Shown here: piece by piece, positions 27,956 through 38,426 of the stretch
How positions within the stretch are numbered: position 1 is the first letter of the stretch
Layout of the letters: every line of letters starts with the position of its first letter
Assembly: GCA_923184405.1 (NCBI GenBank)
Contig: OV299793.1
Location: 1,057,797 to 1,099,239, forward strand
Direction: 5' to 3'
From: Neisseria meningitidis
GTDB taxonomy: Bacteria; Pseudomonadota; Gammaproteobacteria; Burkholderiales; Neisseriaceae
DNA length: 41,443 bases
Notes under the pieces: model-generated
Database searches by the model: none
The model's input: the letters and a program-made list of their open reading frames with translations, nothing else
Told to the model about the DNA's origin: nothing
Made by a program: the position numbers and the translations under genes

Positions 27956-29202
27956 ATGTTTTCTCTAGAGGCTTGGATAGGCTTGAGGTATCTCAGGGCG
28001 AAAAAGCGCAACGGCTTTATGTCGTTTATCACGATGGTTTCGATTGCCGGAATCGCCTTGGGCGTAACCGCGCTGATTGTCGTCTTGTCGGTTATGAACG
28101 GCTTTCAGAAAGAAATACGCGGGCAGCTCCTGAATGTCGCGCCGCACGCCGAAATCGGCTATATCGACAATACGGATACGGATTGGCGCAACCTGCTTCG
28201 GTTTACGGAAAACCGCAAAGGTATTTTGGCTGCCGCGCCCTATGTTTCCAATCAGGCTCTGCTGGCAAACGCGGGCGAAATCAGGGGCGTGCAGATGCGC
28301 GGCATTTTGCCGTCTGAAGAACGTAAAGTGGTGGAATATGGCGACAAAATGCCGGCAGGCAAATTTGAAGACCTGATTCCGGGCGAGTTTGACATTATCC
28401 TCAGTGTCGGCTTGGCGAAGGCTTTGGGAGCGGAAGTCGGCAATAAAGTTACCGTCATCACGCCGGAGGGCAACGTTACCCCTGCCAGAGTCGTGCCGCG
28501 CCTGAAGCAGTTTACCGTGGTCGGTCTGGTTAAGACGGGCGTTTACGAAGTGGACAACTCATTGGCGATGACGCATATCCAAGACGCGCGCGTACTGTAC
28601 CGCTTGGATAAGGAAGTTGCGGGGCTGCGGCTGAAACTCGCCGACCCGCAAAACGCCCCCGCCTTGACAGCAAAACTGATTCCGGAGGCGCAAAGGGATA
28701 CAGTTTGGGTGCGCGATTGGACGTTCAGCAACCGAAGCTAATATGAGGCGGTCGAGTTGGAAAACGGATGATGTTCATCATCCTGACGCTGATTATCGCC
28801 GTGGCGGCGTTCAACCTTGTCTATTCCTTGGTGATGGCGGTTACGGAAAAGCAGGCGGACATTGCGATTTTACGGACTTTGGGCCTTTCCCCTGGCGGCG
28901 TGATGAAGATTTTTATGGTGCAGGGCGCGTTTTCAGGCTTTTTCGGCACGCTGGCGGGTGTGGTCTGCGGCGTGCTTTTGGGTTGGAACGTCGGCAGAGT
29001 CGTGGCATTTTTTGAAAACCTGCTCAGTGTCCACCTCATCAATTCGCAGGTTTATTTTATCGACTACCTGCCCAGCGATGTCGATATGGGCGACGTTGCC
29101 CTGATTGCCTACATTACCTTGGGACTGTCTTTCGTTGCCACGATCTACCCGAGCTGGCGTGCCTCAAAAACCCAACAAGCGGAGGCTTTACGTTATGAGT
29201 GA
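27956..29202 (+). CDS. lolC: lipoprotein-releasing ABC transporter permease (LolC/LolE type)
   Basis: Inner-membrane component that lifts mature lipoproteins out of the membrane for LolA. It starts [20 protein letters not shown] at 27956, with the first membrane helix near residues 23-48 ([20 protein letters not shown]). The periplasmic domain (residues 50-265) ends near 28735, where a TAA and a lost base replace SYFEAVELEKRMM. The last three membrane helices follow from 28768 ([20 protein letters not shown]), with the conserved [20 protein letters not shown] coupling segment. The corrected length is about 415 residues. Only one permease gene is present next to lolD, as in bacteria with a single LolF-like permease. 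The stop overlaps the lolD start (ATGAGTGA). Confidence 0.95.
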
Positions 29203-29888
29203 GTTGATTTTGAAATGCGAAGGCGTGGGCAAACGCTAACGCGACGGCGGTTTGGACGTTCGGGTGCTGCACGGCTTGGATTTGGAAATCCGCGCGGGGA
29301 AAGCACCGGCATCATCGGTTCTTCGGGCAGCGGAAAATCGACGCTGCTGCATATTATGGGCAGGCTGGAATGCCGTCTGAAGGCAGGGTGCTGCTGATGG
29401 GCGAGGATTTGCGTACATTAAGCCAGCGACAACTGGGCATCCTGCGCAAGCGCCATCTCGGTTTCGAGTACCAGTTCCACCATCTTCTGCCTGAATTTTC
29501 GGCACTGGAAAACGTGATGATGCCGCTTCTGATCGGCAAGAAAAAACAGGAAGAGGCAGCAGAAACGGCAATGGCGATGCTAGAAAAGGTCGGATTGAAA
29601 CACCATGCGACGCACCGCGCGGGCGAACTGTCCGGCGGCGAACGCCAGCGTGCCGCCATTGCACGCGCCTTGGTTACGCAACCCAAATGCCTGCTTGCCG
29701 ACGAACCGACCGGCAACCTCGACCGTGCGAACGCCAGGAATGTTTTGGATATGATGCTGGAACTGAAAACAGAATTGGGAACGGGGCTGGTGGTCGTAAC
29801 GCACGACGACGAACTCGCTAACCGCTTCGAGCGCGTGATGGTCATGAAAGACGGCAGCCTGCACCCCAAACAGGGCGCAAACGCCTAA
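29195..29888 (+). CDS. lolD: lipoprotein-releasing ABC transporter ATPase
   Basis: Energises lipoprotein release with LolC. It starts [14 protein letters not shown] at 29195; a TAA at 29237-29239 (for TAC) breaks the frame at KRY. Walker A is [15 protein letters not shown] near 29320, the Q-loop region [20 protein letters not shown] near 29456, the signature [15 protein letters not shown] near 29630, Walker [13 protein letters not shown] near 29690, and the H-loop VVTHDDELA. The span of 694 bases is two short of 231 codons plus stop. An uptake sequence ATGCCGTCTGAA is embedded at 29369-29380 between Walker A and the Q-loop. Confidence 0.95.
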
Positions 29889-29955
29889 ACAGCCGAAACA
29901 ACACCGAGCCATCTCACCCCACACGCTTCCAGACGGCATTTCGACAAGGAATACA

Positions 29956-31699
29956 ATGGAACAGCGAGACAGATGAATTTGACAAAGCGGCGGCAGGGCA
30001 ACTTAATCCCGGTTTTGGCGCTATGCGGGTTCAGGCACCAAGTGCTTGCAAAGCTGCACCGAACGCATGTTTCAGGCATTTACAAAACAGTCATTCGTTT
30101 ATCCGTTTTGGAGCGGTGGCGAGGCTGACGCGCTGGCGGCACTCCGCACCCGTGGTCGGAACATCCGCCGCGCCTTGCAGGAAAGAAAGCAGAAGGCTGT
30201 TTTTGGGCAGGATGTGGCAGTTGGAAAACGATTTGGCTGCCGAGATAAAACGCTTGGCGGCAACCAACACGTCCGCCCCACACGCGGCAGGCGCGACGCA
30301 AAACCTCGCAAAATGGTTTCAAGGCACGGGCAGCGAAGGGCAGCGCGATGCCGCCGCCCGGCACTGTTGCAGTCTTTATGGTGATTACCGGCGGACCAGA
30401 AACGGGCAAAACGACAACAGTTGCCAAACTGCTGGCGCTGATTTGCGGTGAAGACGAAAATCTTCCCAACATCGCGCTTGCCGCACCGACAGGCAAAGCG
30501 GCGGCACATATGCGCGCGCGCGCTGCACCGTGCAATCAACGGTTTTGACGAGCCGGAGGCCGTCCGCCGCCACTTGCTCAAACCGGAAGGGCAAACCGTC
30601 CACCGACTGCTGAAGCTGCGCCCGACCAAAATGCAGGCGGCGTTCGACCATGGATATCCGCTGCCGTTGGACGTATTGGTTATCGATGAAGCCTCCATGT
30701 TGCGATACCGCATTGATGTTGCAACTTTTAAAGCGGTCAAAACAAGCGGCGCGTGATTCTGCTGGGGGATGAAAACCAGCTCCCGTCCGTCGGACAAAGG
30801 GGCGGTGCTAGTCCGTTTTGTCGCACAAAACCGTTTTGGACGGAGAAACGCGCAAAGGCTGGAAAGCTTCGCCGGAACACGGTTTCAGCGTCAGCGCAAA
30901 TCCGCCCGTGTTGACGCAAACACCACCCATCTGTCGTTCAGCCACCGCTTCGGCGACAACAGTGGCATCGGCTACCTTGCCCGTGCCGCCGTATCGGGCG
31001 ATGATGGGGCGTGGGCATTGTTTGACTGGTTTCCGGACGAACTGGAACATTCTGAATGCAGTCCGAACGCTCGAGTCGAAAGGTTGTACCGGGCGCACAA
31101 AGCCTATTGGCAGGCGGTAAAGACGGCAATATCGAAGCCGCATACGCAGGCATCTCGGATATCGTGGTCCTGGCGGATTGACGGCAGGATGCGGAAGACT
31201 AAAACGAAGCCTATTGCAGCCATGTACGCCGCAAAATGAACATACCGGAACATCAGGCCTATTTCGCCGGAGAACCGATGATGATCAGACAGAACGACTA
31301 CGCGCTTGAACTGTTCAACGGCGACATCGGATTGATTATGGAAGATGTCGGACGGCAGGGCAGCCTTGCCGCCTATTTTGCCGATGCGGACGGATTTAAA
31401 AAGGTAGCGGTAAGCTGCCTGCCCGATTTCGAACCCGCATTCGCCATGACCGTCCACAAAACCCAAGGTTCGGAATATCGGGAAGTCTGCCTGTTGCCGC
31501 CTTCCGCCGCACCTTCGGACGAAGGAGACGACGCGTTTTCGGGCTTGAGCAAGGCGCTGCTTTATACAGCCATTACCCGCGCGAGGGAAAAGTTCGTATT
31601 CTTCGGCGGAGAAGAAACCTTCCGCAAGCTGCCGCCACTGTCAAAACGCGTCAGACGGCATTGGGCAGTATGCTCGAGCGGGTATTTTCAAAAGAATAA
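29956..31699 (+). CDS. recD: exodeoxyribonuclease V alpha subunit (RecD helicase)
   Basis: 5'-3' helicase subunit of RecBCD. The start is uncertain (ATG at 29956, RBS CAAGGAATAC). The N-terminal third reads in pieces, such as [20 protein letters not shown] near 30208 and [11 protein letters not shown]. Walker A follows as [17 protein letters not shown] near 30388, then [14 protein letters not shown] near 30470, Walker [11 protein letters not shown] near 30675, and [10 protein letters not shown] near 30765 (damaged). The C-terminal motifs are clear: [32 protein letters not shown], then [19 protein letters not shown] near 31440 and [20 protein letters not shown]. It ends LERVFSKE with a TAA at 31697. 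The total of 1744 bases fits about 580 residues. An uptake-sequence core is inside, near 31651. Confidence 0.93.
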
Positions 31700-31726
31700 T
31701 CCGCCCGAATGTCGCGCCGCCGACCA

Positions 31727-32686
31727 TTAAGCCTTTTTCAAACGGTATAGGAAAGTGGTTTCCAGGGTTCGCGCAAAAGCAAGCGGATCGCTCGGATTCG
31801 CGGCTTTATAGTGCTTCGGCTTGGCTTTCACCATATCGACAACACGCAAACCTGCCCGAATAAACGCCTTTTCCAGAAAATCGGCAGGACGCAAATGCAA
31901 ATGATCGGCAAGATCGGAAATAATCAGGCGGATTTCTCCGTCGGGATTCAGATGTTTCGGCGCATCCCGCAAAAACGCAGCCAGCATCGCAGATTCGGGG
32001 TCGTATAACTCGGATTCGACGGCGGAAGTCGGCTTGGCGGGAAGCCAGGGCGAATTGCAGACAATCAGATCGGCAAACCCTTCAGGAAACAGATCGGTTT
32101 CCCGTATCTCAACCTGTATTATCAAAGCCCAAACGGGCAATATTGGCATCAGGCGCAGGCGACAGCTATAGGATTGCTATCCGTGCCGATGACGGAAACA
32201 ATGCCCTGATTCGCCAAAATGGCGGCAAGCACGCCCGAGCCTGCTCCCGATATCGAATGCAGTCTGAAAACCCGTTGACGGCGCATGGGCGAGCAGGATC
32301 GAGGTATTCGCCGCGCAACGGCGAGAATACGCCGAAAGGAACGTGTAATGCTTCAGCCCAGCTGCGGAACAGCAAAAACACACTTTGCCCTCGAGCACAC
32401 CCGAAAACCCCGCAGCAGGCGGAGCGGTACCAAACACGAGTTTGACGTCCGCCAAACCTGGGACGTAGAGCAAAGCAGAGCATATATCAAGCGCGCCTCT
32501 GCTGTCCTGCACAAAACAGGGGCGGAAAACAGCAGCAAACAAAATCAGAATACAGCTAAGTTGAGCCAACTTCATACGGTGGGAGAGGACCAGGACGGCG
32601 ATAACCGCAACAGAACGGACGGCCGCAGGTTTGATAACCCTCTCCTTCATTGCGGAAAGCACCAGTTTGGCATTGTGGCAACGCAA
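31727..32686 (-). CDS. class I SAM-dependent methyltransferase
   Basis: A methyltransferase of the small (MTS) type that modifies RNA or protein. The SAM-binding motif I (FDIGAGSGVLAAILA after frame correction) is near 32270-32210. The catalytic motif ADLIVCNSPWLPAKP (normally NPPW) is near 32050. The C-terminal half is clean: ESAMLAAFLRDAPKHLNPDG, EIRLIISDLADHLHLRPADF and ETTFLYRLKKA, stopping at 31727. The N-terminal part, with ALDICSALLYVPGLADVKLV, TAPPAAGFSGVLEGKVCF and VPFGVFSP, is only loosely readable, and the start near 32686 is a guess. The NPPW-type motif favours an amino group of RNA or glutamine as target, but the substrate is unknown. It converges on recD. Confidence 0.82.
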
Positions 32687-33078
32687 TGCGCGACAGTTGC
32701 AAAATTTTGATACGCAGCCTTCAAAAAGCCGTTAGCAGCAATTTAGCGAACATAATGCCAACCCTTGGGCAGCTTTTGCAGAATTGCGTTGCGCCATTCG
32801 AACCCGTTATCGGGAAAAATAAAACAAGACATGCAATACACAACAGTCATGTTTTGAACATGGGCCTCAGAACCACAAACCATACAGATGGTAAGCAAGC
32901 AGCGGCATCACAGAACGTTTATAAATAAAACCATGTATTTAAAGAAAATGACGTCTGAAGCCAGATGCTTCAGACGGAATCGCATTAAACTCCATAAATA
33001 AACCACATATGCTTGAAATAATACCTTCAACCCCAATGTACGCGAAAATCGGCAATCTGTCAGACACAACAGAGTACC
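32687..33078. other. gap between methyltransferase start and lon
   Basis: No supported gene. The first 200 bases may hold the miscalled 5' end of the methyltransferase. A damaged pair of uptake sequences (GTCTGAAGC and GCTTCAGACGG) lies at 32953-32978. The rest should carry the lon promoter, but I see no clear hexamers and no heat-shock-type consensus at this accuracy. Confidence 0.5.
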
Positions 33079-35540
33079 AATGACACAAAAAGAAAAGCAT
33101 TTTGACGAATATGCCGCCTTGGCAACCCATCCATAGCGGGATAACGTCGTTTACCCGCATATAGTTCTGCAACGCTGAATGTCGGCAGGCCGAAATCCAT
33201 CGCCGCACTGGAAAACGCAACATTACCCGCGAGGAGCCGGATTTCCTGTTGGCGCAAACCGATGCGGCGGTAGAAGAACCGAGTTGCCGCCGACCTGTAT
33301 CAGACCGGCACGGTCGCACAAGTCCTGCAAGTAAGTTGAAACCACCTGACGGCACGGTAAAAGGATTGGTCGAAGGACTGCATCGCGGACGTGTTCTGAC
33401 CATTGAAGACACGGGCGGACTGTTCGTTTCCCATATAGAGGCGGTCGTGGAAGAAGACACGGGCGGCAATACCGACCTCGAAGCCGTGCGCCGCACCCTG
33501 TTGGCGCAGTTTGAACAATACGCCAAACTCAATAAAAAATCCCCGCCGAAATTATCGGCAGCATTAACAGCATTGCCGAAAACAGCTGGCTAACCGATAC
33601 AGTCGCAGCGCATTTGCAGTTGAAACTGACGCAACGCCAACAGATTTTGGAAATTTCGAAATCGGCAAACGGATGGAATTCCTGCTGGCACAGCTGGAAT
33701 CCGAACTCGACATTATGCAGGCCGAAAAACGCATACGCGGACGCGTCAAACGCCAAATGGAAAAATCCCAGCGCGAATATTATCTGAACGAACAGATTAA
33801 AGCGATACACAAAGAATTGGGCGAAGAAGACGAAAACGGCGAACTGGATGCCTTGGAAGCAGGCATCAAAAGGCGGGTATGAGTAAAAAAGCGGAAGAAA
33901 AATGCCTGTCCGAACTGAAAAAACTCAAAATGATGCCGCCGATGTCTGCCGAATCCACCGTCGTACGCAACTACATCGACACCCTGCTCGAACTGCCGTG
34001 GAAGAAAAAATCCCGCGTCAGCAAAGACATCGCCAAAGCCGGACAGGTGCTGGATGCCGACCACTACGGCCTGGAAAAAGTCAAAGAACGGATTTTGGAA
34101 TACCTCGCCGTCCAAAAACGTATGGACAAACTCAAAGGTCTGATTCTGTGCCTGGTCGGCCCTCCAGGCGTGGGCAAAACCTCTTAAGACGAATCCATCG
34201 CCAAAGCAACGGGGCGGAAATATGTCCGCATGGCTTTGGGCGGCGTGCGCGACGAAAGCGAAAGCAGGGGACACCGTCGCACCTATATCGTCTCCATGCC
34301 AGGTAAGATTCTGCAGAATATGGCAAAAAGCCGGCGTAAAAAACCCAATGTTCCTGCTCGACGAAATCGACAAATTGGGTAGCGACTTCCGAGGCAAAAC
34401 CGCCAGCGCGTTGCTCGAAGTGCTTGATCCCGAGCAAAACAACAAGTTCGCCGATCATTATGCCGAAGTGGATTACGATTTGAGCGATGTGATGTTTATT
34501 GCGACTTCAAACAGCCTGAATATCCCGACCCAGCTGCTCAACCGTATGAAAATCATCCGTATGTCCAGCTACACCGTAAACGAAAAAATCAATATCACGA
34601 TACAGTACCTCGTGCCGAAGCAAATGAAGCGCAACGGCGTAAAAGAATAAAAAATGGCAATCGAAGAAAGCGCGGTGCGCGATATTATCAGTTACTACAC
34701 CCGCGAGACGGGCGTGCGTTCGCTCGACCGCGAGATTGCCAAAATCTAACACAAGGTAGTGATGCAGATTACATTGGACGAAGAATCTGAAACCAACAAA
34801 TCCAGACAAGCCCAACACAAAGCGGTTAAAATAAATGAGAAAAATCTGCACGATTATTTAGTTGTGCAACGCTTAGATTACTAAGTTGCCGAAAGCAAAA
34901 ACCGTATGCAAACAAATAACAGAATTGGAGTGGACAAAAGTCGGCCTCGAACTTCTGACCGTCTAAGCCGCAGCATTGCCGGGTAAGGTCGTCATGCAGG
35001 GCACCGGCCAGTTAATAGATGTGATGAAATAATCCACATCCGCAACATGATCGGTTGTCAGCTACCGTGCAGTATCAGTACACCTGGCTCCTGAATTTTA
35101 CGAGCAAAAAGACATCCACATCCATGTACCTGAACACGATATGCAGAAAGAAGGTCCTAGTGCGAGCATTGTCTTAACATTGACAACGCTATCTCCTTGA
35201 CTAAAATACCGGTAAGCGCCGATGAGACAATGACAGGCAAAATTACACTGCACGTCGAAATCCTGCCGACTGACGGTCTGAAGGAAAAACTGTTGGCTGC
35301 GCTTCACGGCGTCATCAAACACGTATTTAACTCCAGAAAGACAACCTCAAAGACTTGGAAGATATACCTGAAAACGTGATAAACCGGTCTGACCATCCAT
35401 CCGCTCAAATGGACAGACGACGTATTGGCTCTGAGTATGGAAAGCCAGCCTGAGCCTTGGGCAGCAACCTTCTGGTGCGCCAAGCGGCGGCAGAATCAGC
35501 TTCAACGGCAAAACCCTGCAGCAGGGCAACCAAACATTGA
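33079..35540 (+). CDS. lon: ATP-dependent protease Lon
   Basis: Cytoplasmic quality-control protease with a fused AAA+ motor. It starts [18 protein letters not shown] at 33079, then the substrate-binding N-domain ([20 protein letters not shown] near 33425, [20 protein letters not shown] near 33680, [20 protein letters not shown] near 33770). Walker A is [13 protein letters not shown] near 34145, Walker [15 protein letters not shown] near 34350, and [20 protein letters not shown] near 34410. The C-terminal protease domain from about 34900 is badly read, but the catalytic serine in GPSAS near 35155 and the lysine in [10 protein letters not shown] near 35275 are visible. The end near 35540 is inferred from a length of about 820 residues. 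Confidence 0.95.
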
Positions 35541-35721
35541 AACACAGGAAATGTCTTGTAAATATGCTATTTCTTGCTGAATGCCAGTCAAATACCGTCA
35601 TTTAGTATAGATTGCTTGGCAGGGCAATTTCAGAATTTCTATCAACCGAAAGATCCTCAAGCAGTACAAACTCCGAGTATTCGGGCATTTCATCAATTTT
35701 TAAGACAGGTCGGGACTGATT

Positions 35722-35991
35722 GTGAACAAGTCTGAATCGATCCAAGCGATTGCTCAACAAGCCGACATTTCCAAAGCCGCCGCACAAAAAGCTTTGGATG
35801 CCACTACCAATGCAGTAACCACCGCCCTGAAACAAGGCGACACCGTTACTTTAGTCGGTTTCAGTACTTTCTACGTGGGCGAACGTGCGGAACGCCAAGG
35901 CCGCAACCACAAAACAAGCGAGCCTCTGACCATTGCCGCCGCCAAAACGCCTAAATTCCACGACAATAAAGCTTTGAAAGACGCACTGTAA
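35722..35991 (+). CDS. hupB: DNA-binding protein HU-beta
   Basis: Nucleoid protein that bends DNA as a dimer. The frame is open over 89 codons. The start reads GTG at 35722, where the family and the MNKSE text suggest an ATG; the ribosome binding site GTCGGGAC also looks miscalled. The body is standard: [20 protein letters not shown], then DTVTLVGF. However, several highly conserved positions differ: Ser48 for Gly in FGTF, His63 for the DNA-intercalating proline in RNPKTG, Ser66 for Gly, and HDN for RAG at 80-82. In a read with this error rate these are more likely miscalls than real changes. It lies downstream of lon, as is common. Confidence 0.95.
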   Translation: MNKSESIQAIAQQADISKAAAQKALDATTNAVTTALKQGDTVTLVGFSTFYVGERAERQGRNHKTSEPLTIAAAKTPKFHDNKALKDAL

Positions 35992-36005
35992 GCCGTATTT
36001 TATGA

Positions 36006-36039
36006 AAAAAGCCGATTCTTTAAAGAATCGGCATTTTTA
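36006..36039 (+). terminator. Rho-independent terminator of hupB
   Basis: GCCGATTCTTTAAAGAATCGGC at 36011-36032 is a perfect palindromic stem with an A-rich 5' arm and a run of five T after one A. It begins 20 bases after the hupB stop. Read in reverse it can also terminate the convergent small membrane protein gene. Confidence 0.92.
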
Positions 36040-36049
36040 TCGGTCCGCA

Positions 36050-36484
36050 TTATTCTGATTTCAAATCGGCAACACACTGTTTGTCACGTGCTTCAAAGGC
36101 AATTGCGCCGCAGAGCAGCCCAAGCTGTTCTTGTGCGCCGAGTTTGCCGAAGGAACAAATCTGTTTCTCGCTCCATCTGTCCAAAGGCTGCTCCCACATA
36201 CATTTGCAGTAGTCGACGGCGAGGCGGGTATTGATTGAATCAAGACCGCAGGACTGCAAATCGTTTTGCCATTTTTCGGCAAACGGAATATTCTTCACGC
36301 AAGACTCGACAATTTTCTGTTTTGCCTGCGGTTTGGACATCGCGCATTGGGAGAGCAGGGCGGTCTAAAGCGAACAACGCCAAAATGACCTACGCCCAAA
36401 TGCGGATGGTGCGGATTTTGGCTTTTGCTTTTTTGCGCGCGGCAACCTGCTCTTACGTCAGCATTTCGTGTTTCGGCTCAGTCA
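36050..36484 (-). CDS. small membrane-anchored protein of unknown function
   Basis: The last 96 codons are open (from 36340, ending QCVADLKSE with a TAA at 36050). Reading through two stops (TAA for CAA, TAG for TGG) and one indel extends it to ATG 36484. This gives MTEPKHEMLT, then a basic stretch ARKKAKAKIRTIRIWA and a hydrophobic membrane helix (VILALFAL), after which MSKPQAKQKIVESC begins. The outer part has six cysteines (SCVKNIP, LQSCGLD, DYCKCMWEQ, QICSFGKL, LLCGAIAF, QCVADL region), a pattern suggesting disulphides in the periplasm. The ATG overlaps the hom stop (ATGACTGA), so it is probably translated together with hom. I do not recognise the family. Confidence 0.75.
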
Positions 36485-37783
36485 TGCAGGCTTTCCATGC
36501 GGATCATGGTAATCGGTTTTTCCACGCAATCCAGTGCTTCGATGACTGCGATTGACGACTTGATGTGTTTTTCGACCGTGCTGTGGGTCAGAATCACGAT
36601 TTCGGCAGTGGTCTGATCAATCACGCCTTTTTGAATCAGTGCTTCGATGGACACGATTTCTTGTGCCAACAGCGCGCCGATTTGCCCCAGCGTGCCCGGT
36701 TCGTCTTTGGCTTGGACGCGCAGGTAGTAGCTGCTGGTAATTTCGTCCATAGGCAGGATGGTTTGCGCTGGACTTGCGCGGGTTGGAACGCCAGATGCGG
36801 TACGCGGTGGGCGGTATCGGCTTCAACCAGGCGGGCGATGTCGATGATATCGGCAACCACGGCGGAAGCGGTCGGCAATGCGCCCGCGCCCGCGCCGTAA
36901 TATAAGGTTTCGCCAACCATATCGGCGTTGACGCGCACGGCGTTCATCACGCCGTTGACGTTTACCAAGAGGCGGCTTTCGGGAATCAGGGTAGGGTGGA
37001 CGCGCAGCTCGATGCCTTTGCTGGTTTTGCGGGTAATGCCCAACAGTTTGATGCGATAGCCAAGTTCTTCGGCGTATTTGATGTCGCGGCTGTCGAGTTT
37101 GCTGATGCCTTCGAGGTAGCAGGCGGAAAAGTTCATCGGCGTGCCGAATGCCAGTGCGCTCATGATGGTGATTTTATGGCCCGCATCGTGACCTTCGATG
37201 TCGAAGGTCGGATCGGCTTCAGCATAACCCAATGCCTGCGCTTCTTTCAGTACATCGGCAAACGCGCTGCCTTTTTCGCGCATTTCGGAGAGGATGAAGT
37301 TGCTGGTGCCGTTAATAATGCAGGCGATGGATTTAATCCTGTTTGCCGCCAAACCTTCGCGCAGGGCTTTGATGATTGGGATACCGCCCGCTACTGCCGC
37401 TTCAAATTGGACGATGACGTTTTTTTTTTCCGCCAGCAGGAAGATTTCGCTGCCGTATTCGGCGAGCAGTTTTTGTTGGCGGTAACGATGTGTTTGCCGT
37501 TTTCAATGGCTTTCAACACCGCATCTTTGGCAATGCCCGTACCGCCGAACAATTCGACGACTACATCAACGTCTTCACGTGCGACCAGTTCGAACGGGTC
37601 TTTGACAAAGGCTGCGGACGGGCAGATTTGGCGGGCTTTTTCTTCGCTCAAGTCGCATACGGCACTGATGCGCACTTCGCGTCCCAAACGGCGGCTGATT
37701 TCCGCCGCATTGTCCCGTAACACGGCAGCCGTACCGCCGCCGACCGTACCTAAACCTAAAAGACCGATGTTTACTGGCTTCAT
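36478..37783 (-). CDS. hom: homoserine dehydrogenase
   Basis: Reduces aspartate semialdehyde to homoserine, the branch to threonine and methionine. The start at 37783 has the RBS GGAGACAC. The Rossmann domain reads MKPVNIGLLGLGTVGGGTAA, then DVDVVVELFGGTGIAKDAVL and GKHIVTANK near 37490. The catalytic domain shows ANRIKSIACIINGTSNFILS, EADPTFDIEGHDAGHKITIM and ALAFG. The C-terminal ACT regulatory domain reads YYLRVQAKDEPGTLGQIGAL near 36730 and ends TMIRMESLHD at 36478. Frame breaks lie near 37470 and 36760. The total of 1306 bases is two short of 435 codons plus stop. Confidence 0.97.
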
Positions 37784-37870
37784 TGTGTCTCCTTGTAAAC
37801 CGACTGAAATGTAAATATTGAAAGACGAAAATATCCGCTGCCGATATAATTGTGCCGCACTTTGAATCAA

Positions 37871-37882
37871 ATGCCGTCTGAA
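37871..37882 (+). repeat. single DNA uptake sequence upstream of hom
   Basis: A perfect ATGCCGTCTGAA without a nearby inverted partner, between the divergent hom and Mth938-domain genes. Single copies like this act only as uptake signals for natural transformation. Confidence 0.9.
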
Positions 37883-37978
37883 ATCGGCAGGCGGGTCAGA
37901 TGAAATCTGCCAATCCTACATGAATTTGTCTGATTTTGCACCCTTCCCGGTGTAGATGATGCGGCGACAGGGTAAAAA

Positions 37979-38338
37979 ATGTTGTTTGAAGAAAATCCGA
38001 TAGACGGACAGTTTGCGGAATATGAATGCGGTGCGGGCGGAATCCGGCTGGCGGGGCAAAGTTTCCATAAACCCGTGCTTGTACATAAGGATTCGGTCTG
38101 CCTGTCGCAATGCCGAACCTTGTCCGATCTGACTCCGGAAAACCTGTTGTCCGACATCAAACCTGTTGACTATCCGGAAATATTGATTATCGGGACGGGC
38201 GCGGCTCAGGAGTTTATCCATCCCAAAATCATGGCGGATTTTTCCCGAATCGGAATCAGCGTGGAATGCATGAATACCGATTCGGCATTCAGGACATTGG
38301 TTTTCCTGCACTCGGAAGTGGCGCAGGGCTTGGGCTAG
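37979..38338 (+). CDS. Mth938-domain (DUF498) protein, intact
   Basis: A 119-residue open frame with no errors. It starts MLFEENPIDGQFAEYECGAG and has VLVHKDSVCLSQC, DYPEILIIGTGAAQEFI near residue 70 and GISVECMNTDSAFRTLVFL near residue 95. The LIIGTG and GISVE-MNT-AA-RT pattern is that of the Mth938/DUF498 fold, related to the mitochondrial assembly factor NDUFAF3; the bacterial function is not settled. It is followed at 38360-38371 by an uptake sequence TTCAGACGGCAT and then by the YheS-type gene on the same strand. Confidence 0.88.
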   Translation: MLFEENPIDGQFAEYECGAGGIRLAGQSFHKPVLVHKDSVCLSQCRTLSDLTPENLLSDIKPVDYPEILIIGTGAAQEFIHPKIMADFSRIGISVECMNTDSAFRTLVFLHSEVAQGLG

Positions 38339-38426
38339 CTTCAGCCGTAAATTTCCCGTTTCAGACGGCATCGGCACTGATTTTCAGGTAAAATACGGGC
38401 TTTTTCCGCCCGACGATGTTTCCGTT

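Noticed and set aside
36996..37814. 272-codon open frame on the plus strand
   Set aside because: The longest open frame in the window, but it lies antisense to hom, whose own motifs are clear.
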